From Lachnospiraceae bacterium JLR.KK008 (GTDB lineage Bacteria; Bacillota; Clostridia; Lachnospirales; Lachnospiraceae), in assembly GCA_037015955.1 (NCBI GenBank), contig CP143548.1:1668001-1732000 (forward strand): 64,000 nucleotides of DNA, given 5' to 3'. Both the position numbers and the translations under genes were made by a program. Positions 8,902 to 17,320 of this stretch are shown piece by piece. How positions within the stretch are numbered: position 1 is the first letter of the stretch; every line of letters starts with the position of its first letter. The notes below the pieces were generated by a model. It had not been told where the DNA came from and did no database searches. It was given only the letters and a program-made list of their open reading frames with translations.

Positions 8902-9599
8902 AGGTAAGAATCCAGTTTTCAAAGCATGGGGCGATGAAATTCATCGGCCATCTTGATATTATGCGTTACTTTCAGAAAGCAATCCGCCGCGCAGGCATTG
9001 ACATCGCCTACACAACAGGGTTCAGCCCTCATCAGATTATGTCTTTCGCCGCCCCGCTCGGCGTCGGCCTCGAGAGTGATGGAGAATATATGGACATTGA
9101 AGTCAATTCACATGCCGGAGGCACACAGATGCGGGAGGCGTTGAACGGGGCAATGGCAGAGGGCATCGAAATCCTCTCCGTTCGGCTCTTACCACAGAAA
9201 ACGCCAAACGCCATGGCAAGCGTGGCCGCCGCCGGATACCTGGTGAGATTTCGAAGCGGCTATGAACCTGATTTTCCTTATGAGGAGGCTCTTGTCCGGT
9301 TTTATGAGCAATCGGAACTTCCCTTTGTCAAAAAGACCAAAAAGCAAGAGTTGACCCTGAATCTGAAACCGGCGATTTATGAGCTCCATATGCAAAAAGA
9401 TGCCATCTATATGCTTGTGGATGCCAGCAGCGCAGGGAATATCAAACCAGCCACGGTAATTCGTGCCTTTTATCAGGAAAATGGCAGAGAACTGCCGGAG
9501 TTTGCCCTGGAGATCACAAGGACGGACACTTATATGAATATTGGCACCGATGAGGACAGACGATTGGTACCTCTTCGGGATGCAGGAGAAGAATTTTGA
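8898..9599 (+). CDS. TIGR03936/DUF2344 radical SAM-associated protein
   Basis: The 233-residue product begins MKVRIQFSKHGAMKFIGHLD and has the motif GFSPHQIMSFAAPLGVGLES. Both are characteristic of the TIGR03936 (DUF2344) family. The family occurs either as a separate gene after the TIGR03960 radical SAM gene or fused to it. Here it is separate and overlaps the previous gene by ATGA at 8898-8901, with GGGAGGG upstream. It lacks the cysteines of an iron-sulfur cluster, so it probably assists the radical SAM protein rather than acting as a radical enzyme. It overlaps the RNase gene by four bases (TTGA). Function is otherwise unknown. Confidence 0.86.
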   Translation: MKVRIQFSKHGAMKFIGHLDIMRYFQKAIRRAGIDIAYTTGFSPHQIMSFAAPLGVGLESDGEYMDIEVNSHAGGTQMREALNGAMAEGIEILSVRLLPQKTPNAMASVAAAGYLVRFRSGYEPDFPYEEALVRFYEQSELPFVKKTKKQELTLNLKPAIYELHMQKDAIYMLVDASSAGNIKPATVIRAFYQENGRELPEFALEITRTDTYMNIGTDEDRRLVPLRDAGEEF

Positions 9600-10894
9600 A
9601 ATCTGATAATAATTCTGATATGGAATGGAATGAATGTAATGATAACTCTGAGTATCGGACCGGTATGACCAGGCAGAAAGCAGGCGACGGCAGAGTCTTG
9701 CTCCTGCGATGGGACCAGAAAGTGCTGACACTTCTTTACGCAGGAAACCGGCTGATACAGGCTGATGCCTGTCTTCCTGATGACAATGTGCTTGATCAGA
9801 TCTATATCGGAAAAGTTAAAAATGTGGCAGGTAACATTCAGGCAGCTTTTGTGGAGTACATGCCGGGAAAACTGTGTTTTCTTCCGCTGCGGGGCAGCGA
9901 ACCTGTCATTACCAATCGCAAGTACGACGGACGTATCCTTGCGGGAGATGAAATTGTATTACAGATCTGTGCTGAGAGTCAGAAACAAAAAGAAGCCCGT
10001 GCCACAACCAGTCTGTCTTTTTCAGGAAGTTGTGTGACACTCGTCTATGACAGAAATCAGCTCACATATGCGGCAGATTTACCGGAGAAACAGCGGAAAA
10101 ATTTGAAGGCCTATGCCGGGCAGAGCGCTTTGATTACAGAGATCCGAAAAGAATATGGAATTCATTTCGACGCCGCTTCCAAAACGCTGACGGATCCATC
10201 GGAACTGGAAAAAGAGCTGCTGCGGTTAAAGGAAGAGGCCGATCAGTTACGGCAGACCATGTATCACCGGACCTGTTTCAGTCTGCTCTACAAGGCGCCT
10301 TCCGCCTGGCTGAAATGCCTGAAGAGTTATGACAGCGGAGATTATGAAAAGATCTTAACGGATGATGTATCCATACTGGAGGAGACGAAAGCATACCTGG
10401 AAAGGTATCAGCCGGCCGACCTTTCCAAACTGGTCTTTTATGAAGATCCACTGCTTTCCCTGAGTAAGCTCTACAGCGTGGAAACGAGGCTGACAGAAGC
10501 GCTGGAACGGAAAGTATGGCTGAAATCCGGCGGGTATCTCGTAATAGAACGCACGGAGGCTTTCACCTGCGTGGATGTCAATTCCGGGAAATATATTGGT
10601 AAAAAGGGCAAGGAAGAGACATTCCTTCATATCAATCTGGAAGCGGCACAGGAGATTGGCAGACAGCTTCGGCTACGGAATATTTCCGGCATTATTATCA
10701 TCGACTTCATCAATATGGAACGCTTTGAATTTAACAAAACATTAATGAAAAAGTTGAAAGAGATTGTCGGTATGGACCCGGTTCCGACGACGGTCGTCGA
10801 TATGACCCCTCTGGGGCTGGTGGAAGTGACACGGAAAAAGGGTAAGCGTTCTCTCTGGGAACAACTCAACAGAAAAACGGAGAAAACGTCATAA
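9596..10894 (+). CDS. rng: RNase E/G family endoribonuclease, catalytic core only
   Basis: The 432-residue protein matches the RNase E/G catalytic region. An S1-like segment lies at about 68-100 (IGKVKNVAGNIQAAFVEY). The metal-binding aspartates of the DNase-I-like subdomain are D327 in CVDVNSG and D370 in IIIDFINM. The conserved tail VDMTPLGLVEVTRKK is present. The protein ends soon afterwards at SLWEQL and lacks the following CxxC zinc-link that E. coli RNase E uses to form its tetramer. The likely start is TTG 9596, with AGGAGAA a few bases upstream; ATG 9620 is an alternative. It overlaps the TIGR03936 gene by four bases, tying RNA processing to the two preceding genes. It should cleave single-stranded, AU-rich RNA with a preference for 5'-monophosphate ends. 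Confidence 0.88.
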   Translation: MKSDNNSDMEWNECNDNSEYRTGMTRQKAGDGRVLLLRWDQKVLTLLYAGNRLIQADACLPDDNVLDQIYIGKVKNVAGNIQAAFVEYMPGKLCFLPLRGSEPVITNRKYDGRILAGDEIVLQICAESQKQKEARATTSLSFSGSCVTLVYDRNQLTYAADLPEKQRKNLKAYAGQSALITEIRKEYGIHFDAASKTLTDPSELEKELLRLKEEADQLRQTMYHRTCFSLLYKAPSAWLKCLKSYDSGDYEKILTDDVSILEETKAYLERYQPADLSKLVFYEDPLLSLSKLYSVETRLTEALERKVWLKSGGYLVIERTEAFTCVDVNSGKYIGKKGKEETFLHINLEAAQEIGRQLRLRNISGIIIIDFINMERFEFNKTLMKKLKEIVGMDPVPTTVVDMTPLGLVEVTRKKGKRSLWEQLNRKTEKTS

Positions 10895-10981
10895 GCATAT
10901 GGAAATATAACAATCAGATGCAGGTACAAGTATTCAAACTTAAAAATGATCAGGCATGGTGTATAAGGAGAGAATTGGAAA

Positions 10982-11536
10982 ATGAAGTTACTGAAGCTGG
11001 AAAAGATAAAAGACGGAAAGTATCTGAAGAATTATGAGATCACATATCTGAATAAAGCAGGAAAAGAGAAAAAATATGAGATGGTCAGCAGAAGGGATAT
11101 TCAAAAAATCGAGGACATCGGCAGTCGCGCCAGCGGTATCTCCATTGTGGCCTTTCATGAAGGAAACCTGTTATTATTGCGGGAATTTCGTATGAGCGTC
11201 AATAAGACAATCCTGAACTTATGTGCAGGTATGATCGAGGACGGAGAGACAGTGGAAGAATGTATCCGTCGGGAACTTTACGAGGAGACCGGACTCTCCG
11301 TAAAAAAGATTCGAACGATTCTGCCGCCTTCATATGCTGCGGTTGGTATTTCCGATACGAAAACATATATAGCCATCGTCGATGCAGAGGGTGAGTTTTC
11401 CGATCATACTTCTGCCAATGAAATGATTCAGGCCCGGTTCTATTCGCGGGAAGAAGTGGAAAAGCTGCTGGAGACAGAAGAGTTCAGCTCCCGTTCCCAG
11501 ATGATCGCGTATTTTTTTGTGCAGGGGTTTTGCTGA
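10982..11536 (+). CDS. Nudix hydrolase, ADP-ribose pyrophosphatase-like
   Basis: This 184-residue protein contains a perfect Nudix box (G-x5-E-x7-REUxEExGU) from G83 to L105, with E89, R97-E98 and E101-E102. It is preceded by AGMI, as in ADP-ribose and nucleotide-sugar pyrophosphatases. The N-terminal 50 residues form a beta-rich extension common in dimeric ADP-ribose pyrophosphatases. ATG 10982 has a good ribosome site, AAGGAGAG. It follows the RNase gene by 87 bases and may be read from the same transcript. Substrate assignment is by resemblance only. Confidence 0.85.
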   Translation: MKLLKLEKIKDGKYLKNYEITYLNKAGKEKKYEMVSRRDIQKIEDIGSRASGISIVAFHEGNLLLLREFRMSVNKTILNLCAGMIEDGETVEECIRRELYEETGLSVKKIRTILPPSYAAVGISDTKTYIAIVDAEGEFSDHTSANEMIQARFYSREEVEKLLETEEFSSRSQMIAYFFVQGFC

Positions 11537-11601
11537 TCTTACAGCGCAATGTATCAACAGGCGCAGATAGACGACATAACAATTTTAATTTCAGGAAACG
11601 C

Positions 11602-11630
11602 TTGACATACGAGTGATCTCATGCTATTCT
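11602..11630 (+). promoter_or_regulatory. Sigma-A promoter of the rplU operon
   Basis: A perfect -35 box TTGACA (11602-11607) is separated by exactly 17 bases from TATTCT (11625-11630). Transcription would begin near 11637, about 77 bases before the rplU start. This is the clearest vegetative promoter on the plus strand and suits a ribosomal protein operon. Confidence 0.85.
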
Positions 11631-11636
11631 TTATGA

Positions 11637-11705
11637 GTATGCCGCATGGCCAGGTATAAGTATGTGACAGACACATCACCAAAGCCAGCGAGTAAAATTA
11701 TAGGA
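11637..11705 (+). promoter_or_regulatory. Probable L21 leader, structured 5' UTR
   Basis: The untranslated region between the promoter and the rplU ribosome site can fold into a nested structure. TGGC pairs with GCCA at the base, GGT with ACC inside it, and ATGTG with CACAT around a five-base loop. Firmicute rplU operons commonly carry an L21 leader thought to bind a ribosomal protein for feedback control. The assignment rests on position and folding, not on a covariance search. Confidence 0.55.
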
Positions 11706-11713
11706 GGTGCCCT

Positions 11714-12019
11714 ATGTACGCAATCATTGCAACTGGCGGAAAGCAGTATAAGGTTTCTGAAGGCGATATTCTTAAAGTAGAGAAGTTAGAGGCAGAAGCC
11801 GGAAATACTGTAACGTTTGACCGGGTTCTCGCTGTAGGCGGGGATAGCTTAAAGGTTGGAGCCGAAGCTGCGTCTGCTACCGTAACAGCTACTGTTATGA
11901 GTCAAGGCAAAGGTAAAAAGGTTATTGTATATAAATACAAGAGAAAAACCGGCTATCATAAGAAAAACGGTCACAGACAAGCATACACTCAGGTTAAAAT
12001 TGACAAGATCAATGCTTAG
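11714..12019 (+). CDS. rplU: 50S ribosomal protein L21
   Basis: This is a 101-residue L21 protein, normal length, starting [18 protein letters not shown] and containing the conserved RNA-binding tail [16 protein letters not shown]. It is a structural protein of the large ribosomal subunit and contacts 23S rRNA. ATG 11714 follows the ribosome site AGGAGG at 11702. It is the first gene of the rplU-prp-rpmA operon, the normal order in Firmicutes. Confidence 0.98.
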   Translation: MYAIIATGGKQYKVSEGDILKVEKLEAEAGNTVTFDRVLAVGGDSLKVGAEAASATVTATVMSQGKGKKVIVYKYKRKTGYHKKNGHRQAYTQVKIDKINA

Positions 12020-12037
12020 CAATAAGCGGAGAACTCT

Positions 12038-12367
12038 ATGACAACCATAACCGTATTTCAGTCCACAGAAGGCAGATACAAAGGTTTTTACTGCGAAGGA
12101 CATGCCGGATTTTCCAAAGCGGGAACGGATATTGTATGTGCGGCAGTTTCCATCCTTGTCATCAATACGATCAATTCCATTGCTCAGTTTGGCGGTCAGA
12201 AGTTTACATGCAGCCAAAAGGAAAAGGATGGGGTCATCCGTTTTGAACTTGCCGGAGAGCCGACAAAGGAAACGAGTCTTTTGTTGGATTCCATGATTCT
12301 TGGACTGAAAGAAGTGGAAAAGCAATACCATAAAAAGTATTTGAAAGTAAACTTTAAGGAGGTGTAG
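12038..12367 (+). CDS. prp: Ribosomal-processing cysteine protease Prp
   Basis: This 109-residue protein has the Prp catalytic pair: His22 in CEGHAGF and Cys34 in [10 protein letters not shown]. Prp removes the short N-terminal extension of L27 before ribosome assembly in Firmicutes. The matching extension is present in the next gene. Its position between rplU and rpmA is the conserved one. The rpmA ribosome site overlaps the 3' end of prp. Confidence 0.95.
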   Translation: MTTITVFQSTEGRYKGFYCEGHAGFSKAGTDIVCAAVSILVINTINSIAQFGGQKFTCSQKEKDGVIRFELAGEPTKETSLLLDSMILGLKEVEKQYHKKYLKVNFKEV

Positions 12368-12371
12368 ACTG

Positions 12372-12656
12372 ATGTTAAATATGAACCTTCAATTTTTTGC
12401 ACATAAAAAGGGTGTCGGTTCTACTAAGAACGGCAGAGATTCCGAGGCCAAGAGACTTGGTGCGAAGAGAGCTGACGGACAATTCGTAAAAGCAGGGAAT
12501 ATCTTATTCAGACAGCGTGGAACAAAAATTCACCCTGGTATTAATGTAGGCAGAGGTGGAGACGATACGTTATTTGCACTTGTCGACGGTGTTTTGAGAT
12601 TTGAGAGAAAAGGAAGAGACAAGAAACAGGCTTCTGTTTATCCTGTAGAACAATAA
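12372..12656 (+). CDS. rpmA: 50S ribosomal protein L27, with Prp-cleaved leader
   Basis: The 94-residue protein begins [14 protein letters not shown]. The segment LQFF followed by AHKKG is the site cut by Prp in Firmicutes, so the mature N-terminus should be AHKKG, which reaches towards the peptidyl transferase centre. ATG 12372 is seven bases after AGGAGGTG. The second ATG at 12381 would still include the cleavage site. This is the last gene of the operon, and a strong terminator follows. Confidence 0.98.
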   Translation: MLNMNLQFFAHKKGVGSTKNGRDSEAKRLGAKRADGQFVKAGNILFRQRGTKIHPGINVGRGGDDTLFALVDGVLRFERKGRDKKQASVYPVEQ

Positions 12657-12670
12657 GGCGAATGATTTCA

Positions 12671-12702
12671 GGCTTCAAACAGCTCTTGTTTGGAGCCTTT
12701 TT
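12671..12702 (+). terminator. Rho-independent terminator after rpmA
   Basis: A 10-bp stem (GGCTTCAAAC with GTTTGGAGCC, one G-T pair) closes a seven-base loop and is followed by TTTTT. It sits 14 bases after the rpmA stop and ends the rplU-prp-rpmA transcript. Confidence 0.93.
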
Positions 12703-12768
12703 GCTAGTATGAAGTATGAAGTCAGCATGAGAAACGAAAAAGCGGTTCAGGGAAGTGCCGCACGATAA

Positions 12769-14079
<1,311 letters not shown>

Positions 14080-14087
14080 GAGATTTC

Positions 14088-14387
14088 ATGATGATATTGA
14101 CAAGTAAGCAGCGTGCCTATTTAAAAGGGCTGGCCAGCACGCTGAACCCTGTTTTTCAGGTGGGAAAAGCCAGCCTGACACCGGAAGTGACAAGAGCTGT
14201 GGAAGAAGTCTTTCATACGCGGGAACTGGTCAAAATCGCCGTATTGAAAAACTGTGTGGACGACCCAAAAGAAATTGCCGCCACTTTGGCAGACAGAACA
14301 CATTCGACAGTCGTCCATGTCATTGGCAAAAAGATCGTTCTCTATAAACCGGATAAAGAGAAACCGAAGATAGTTTTGCCCCTGTAA
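14088..14387 (+). CDS. yhbY: Ribosome assembly RNA-binding protein YhbY (CRM domain)
   Basis: This is a 99-residue single CRM-domain protein, starting LTSKQRAYLKGLASTLNPVF and containing FQVGKASLTPEV. The family binds pre-50S particles. The ribosome site TAGGAGA overlaps the obgE stop, so expression is coupled to obgE. ATG 14088 or 14091 could start translation. Confidence 0.94.
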   Translation: MMILTSKQRAYLKGLASTLNPVFQVGKASLTPEVTRAVEEVFHTRELVKIAVLKNCVDDPKEIAATLADRTHSTVVHVIGKKIVLYKPDKEKPKIVLPL

Positions 14388-14419
14388 ATCGGGCAGGCGC
14401 AGCAAACGGCAGAGGGTAG

Positions 14420-15055
14420 ATGAAAATGAGTACAGATCACTTATGTGGAAAAGTCGGTATTTTGGGAGGAACTTTTAATCCGGTTCATTTCGGGCATATC
14501 CATCTCGCACAGAAAGCGTTGGATACTGCCGGATTGGATCAGGTTCTATTTGTCCCAAGCGGTGTCTCTTATATGAAAGACCAGCGGGAGATCCTTCCGG
14601 CGAAACATCGTGTACAAATGGTAACACTGGCTGTCGCAGACTATCCTTATTTTGAAGTCTCTGCGATCGAGACGGAAAAAGAGGGAAATTCTTATACTCA
14701 TGAGACGATCCGGGCGCTGCAGAAGCGCCATCCACAGGCAGAATTTTTCTTTCTGACCGGTGCAGATACTTTATTTTCCATCGAGTCATGGAAAGATCCG
14801 GGCAGCATCTTTCACTCAGTGACGATACTGGCTGCCTGCCGCATCGGCGCCTCGCTGCAGGAACTGAAAGAACAGATCACTCATCTGCACGAGACGTATG
14901 GAGCCGACATTCGTCTGATCGCAACGGACAGAATTGATATTTCTTCCTCCGGCATCAGAGAAGCGATCTGTAATGGAAAACCAATCAGCGGTCTCATGCC
15001 TGCCGCAGTGGAAGACTACATTGTAAAACATCATTTTTATGAAGCAGGCAGATAA
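14420..15055 (+). CDS. nadD: Nicotinate-nucleotide adenylyltransferase
   Basis: The 211-residue enzyme has the nucleotidyltransferase signature GGTFNPVHFGH at about 15-25 and the C-terminal ISSSGIRE motif. Both contact ATP. It adenylates nicotinate mononucleotide to deamido-NAD in NAD synthesis. It is followed by yqeK, the usual Firmicute pairing. ATG 14420 is chosen after AGAGGGTAG; ATG 14426 is a near alternative. Confidence 0.96.
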   Translation: MKMSTDHLCGKVGILGGTFNPVHFGHIHLAQKALDTAGLDQVLFVPSGVSYMKDQREILPAKHRVQMVTLAVADYPYFEVSAIETEKEGNSYTHETIRALQKRHPQAEFFFLTGADTLFSIESWKDPGSIFHSVTILAACRIGASLQELKEQITHLHETYGADIRLIATDRIDISSSGIREAICNGKPISGLMPAAVEDYIVKHHFYEAGR

Positions 15056-15097
15056 CAGAGAAAACAAGGGATAACGGAATCATAAGGCGGTGACACT

Positions 15098-15688
15098 ATG
15101 AAATTAAAGCAGGCAGACATTTCAAAAATACGAAAGGCTATGGAAAAAACACTGGACCCCAAACGTTATGAACACACGCTTGGCGTTGCCTATACTGCAA
15201 GCTGTCTTGCCATGTGCCATAATGAAGACGTAAAAAATGCGGAGCTGGCAGGGCTATTACATGACTGCGCCAAATGCCTTGACAATGCCAAAAAAAAGAA
15301 GATATGTGAAAAACATAATATTCATGTGAACAAAATCGAGGCACTGAATCCATTCCTGCTTCACGCTAAAGTGGGAAGTTTTCTGGCGATGGAGCGCTAT
15401 GGCGTGAGAGACAGAGATATTATCAATGCAATCTTAAACCATACGACCGGAAGGCCTGGCATGACTCAACTGGAAAAGATCATCTATATTGCGGATTATA
15501 TCGAACCAAACCGGAAGCAGGCTCCCAATCTGACAGAAATTCGCAAACTTGCTTTTACCGATCTGGATCAGGCACTTTTGAGGATATTGGAAGACACCCT
15601 GTCTTATCTGGAAACTATCAAAAGCGATATTGATCCAATGACTAAAAAAACTTATGAATATTACAGGAAAGAGAGGAACAGAGCATGA
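15098..15688 (+). CDS. yqeK: YqeK family HD phosphohydrolase (Ap4A hydrolase)
   Basis: This 196-residue HD-domain protein has metal ligands visible at His26 (YEHTLGV) and His55-Asp56 (LLHDCAK), with a further histidine in NHTTGR. YqeK proteins are symmetrical diadenosine tetraphosphate hydrolases that act in alarmone clearance. The 3' end overlaps rsfS by ATGA at 15685-15688. The tail is rich in lysine and tyrosine. Confidence 0.94.
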   Translation: MKLKQADISKIRKAMEKTLDPKRYEHTLGVAYTASCLAMCHNEDVKNAELAGLLHDCAKCLDNAKKKKICEKHNIHVNKIEALNPFLLHAKVGSFLAMERYGVRDRDIINAILNHTTGRPGMTQLEKIIYIADYIEPNRKQAPNLTEIRKLAFTDLDQALLRILEDTLSYLETIKSDIDPMTKKTYEYYRKERNRA

Positions 15689-16035
15689 CTACGACAAGAG
15701 AACTCGTCAAAATTGCGATCCATGCACTGGAAGACAAAAAAGCGGAAGAAATTCATATCATTGACATTAGCGAAGTTTCTACCATCGCTGACTATTTTAT
15801 CATTGCCAACGGCACAAATAAGAGCCAGATACAGACACTTGCGGACTACGTGGAAGAAGCGCTCGGAAGAGCAGGGCTGCCGTTGAAACAGGCAGAAGGA
15901 TATGATGCTGCAAACTGGATACTCATGGACTATCGGGACATCATTGTTCATATCTTTGACAAAGAAAACCGATTGTTCTATGATTTGGACAGAATATGGA
16001 GAGATGGAAAGGTCATCGATAAAAACAGTCTGTGA
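15685..16035 (+). CDS. rsfS: Ribosomal silencing factor RsfS
   Basis: The 116-residue protein has the RsfS/Iojap fold. It starts LVKIAIHALEDKKAEEIHII and contains DYFIIANGTNKSQIQ and WILMDYRDIIVHIF. RsfS binds L14 and blocks subunit joining when nutrients are short. It is the last gene of the obgE block and overlaps yqeK by four bases. A 99-base gap before the convergent lexA gene has no clear terminator. Confidence 0.96.
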   Translation: MTTTRELVKIAIHALEDKKAEEIHIIDISEVSTIADYFIIANGTNKSQIQTLADYVEEALGRAGLPLKQAEGYDAANWILMDYRDIIVHIFDKENRLFYDLDRIWRDGKVIDKNSL

Positions 16036-16134
16036 TGACCTGATGTTTTCCATCCACCTTCGTCCGATAACAACAGCCGAACGGCCTTCCCGTCACATTC
16101 AAAAACTTACAAAAAATAATGCGGTCTGCGTTCC

Positions 16135-16755
16135 TCATGAAAACAGACGGAATACGCCATATACCTTGCCTAAGATCTGGCAGTCATTTACGATGATCGG
16201 CTCCATCGTATCGTTCTCAGGCTGCAGGCGGATATGACCGTCTTCTTTATAAAAAGTCTTGACAGTGGCCGAATCGTCTATCAAGGCAACAATCATATCT
16301 CCGTTATGAGCGGTGCTGCATGTCTGAACAAAAATCTGATCACCGCTGAAAATTCCCGCATTTACCATAGAATCCCCTTTTACCTTTAATACAAAGGAGG
16401 GTTCTCCTTTGGGCACCATATCTGCCGGCACCGGAAAATATTGTGTGATATTTTCCTCTGCCAATATCGGAATCCCTGCAGCCACCGTGCCGATGACGGG
16501 AAGACTGACTGTTTCCGTGCGCACCATCTGAAAAGAATCGTCACAGATCTCGATCGCACGGGGCTTTGTCGGGTCTCTTCGGATATACCCGTTTTTTTCC
16601 AATGTTTCCAGATGAGAGTGTACCGATGATGTCGATTTCAGATGAACGGCCTCACAAATCTCACGCACAGCAGGCGGATACCCTTTCTGTAAAATCTCTT
16701 CTTTTATATATTCTAAAATTTCTTTTTGCTTCACACTGATTTTTCCATATCCCAT
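16135..16755 (-). CDS. lexA: LexA repressor
   Basis: The 206-residue protein has a winged-helix DNA-binding domain (1-70) with STSSVHSHLETLEKNGYI. The self-cleavage site Ala93-Gly94 in TVAAGIP and the catalytic dyad Ser129 (GDSMVNAG) and Lys166 (ATVKTF) are intact, so RecA-stimulated autocleavage should work. The ribosome site is GGAGG. It is transcribed away from the LysM gene at 16949; the shared region carries several LexA-box-like sequences, implying self-regulation. Confidence 0.97.
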   Translation of the reverse strand: MGYGKISVKQKEILEYIKEEILQKGYPPAVREICEAVHLKSTSSVHSHLETLEKNGYIRRDPTKPRAIEICDDSFQMVRTETVSLPVIGTVAAGIPILAEENITQYFPVPADMVPKGEPSFVLKVKGDSMVNAGIFSGDQIFVQTCSTAHNGDMIVALIDDSATVKTFYKEDGHIRLQPENDTMEPIIVNDCQILGKVYGVFRLFS

Positions 16756-16811
16756 AAAACGATACCTCCGATGATTTCTGTTTCCAGTCTACCACAATGT
16801 CCGAAAAAAAT

Positions 16812-16899
16812 CAAACATATATTCCAAATATTTGTTCGATTTTTTGTTGACAACCGAAAGTATGTTCTGTATAATATCTGAAAACAGAACTAATGTTTG
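16812..16899. promoter_or_regulatory. Cluster of LexA (SOS) box-like sites
   Basis: Compared with the Gram-positive consensus CGAACRNRYGTTYG, four sites stand out. 16825-16838 read on the minus strand matches 13 of 14. 16855-16868 (CGAAAGTATGTTCT) and 16886-16899 (AGAACTAATGTTTG) match 12 of 14 each. 16812-16825 matches 11 of 14. They lie between lexA and the divergent LysM gene. One sits inside the promoter spacer of the latter, so LexA would block it directly. Confidence 0.75.
16847..16875 (+). promoter_or_regulatory. SOS-regulated promoter of the YneA-like gene
   Basis: TTGACA (16847-16852) and TATAAT (16870-16875) both match consensus perfectly with a 17-base spacer. A LexA-box-like site at 16855-16868 fills the spacer. 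Such a strong promoter needs tight repression, which fits an SOS-induced division inhibitor. Confidence 0.85.
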
Positions 16900-16948
16900 C
16901 ACTATGGTGCGATACATGACATTACTTTTTCGTTGGAGGGAAGGAAAA

Positions 16949-17305
16949 ATGAGTGAACGGAGAATTAAAAGAAACCGGCTGCGCAGACAAAAAGAACGGA
17001 GAAAGAACATACTGCTTTTTATTATGACTGTCTGTCTTGTCATTTCCCTGTCTTTTTCGGCACGCAGTATGTTATCCAATGCCCAAAGCCAGAGCAGGCC
17101 TGTAGAGTACAAATATTATGCCAGCATTTCCGTACAGGAAGGAGACACTTTGTGGGCGATTGCCGAAAGATATATGGGAACGCATTATGAATGTATTGAA
17201 GATTATGTGAAGGAGATCTGTCAGATCAATGCGCTGGAAAACGAACAGATCAGAGCCGGAACCTATCTTATCGTGCCCTACTATGTGACCGAGTCCACAC
17301 AGTAG
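16949..17305 (+). CDS. YneA-like LysM cell-division suppressor
   Basis: The 118-residue protein has a very basic N-terminus (RRIKRNRLRRQKERRK), one TM helix at about 30-48 and a LysM domain at about 65-115 (SVQEGDTLWAIAERYM). This is the layout of YneA, the SOS-induced inhibitor of division in Bacillus. ATG 16949 has GGAGGGAAGG upstream; a longer form from 16832 would begin within the promoter. Divergence from lexA and the LexA-box promoter support the role. Sequence identity to YneA itself was not measured. Confidence 0.85.
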   Translation: MSERRIKRNRLRRQKERRKNILLFIMTVCLVISLSFSARSMLSNAQSQSRPVEYKYYASISVQEGDTLWAIAERYMGTHYECIEDYVKEICQINALENEQIRAGTYLIVPYYVTESTQ

Positions 17306-17320
17306 AGCAGTATGAGGCCT

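Noticed and set aside
10939-10967. Possible promoter before the Nudix gene (TATAAG at 10962)
   Set aside because: The -35 region is poor and the hexamer overlaps the ribosome site, leaving no room for a leader.
16776-16813. lexA promoter read as TTGATT - 17 bases - TAGACT on the minus strand
   Set aside because: Spacing is right but both hexamers are weak; kept out of the feature list.
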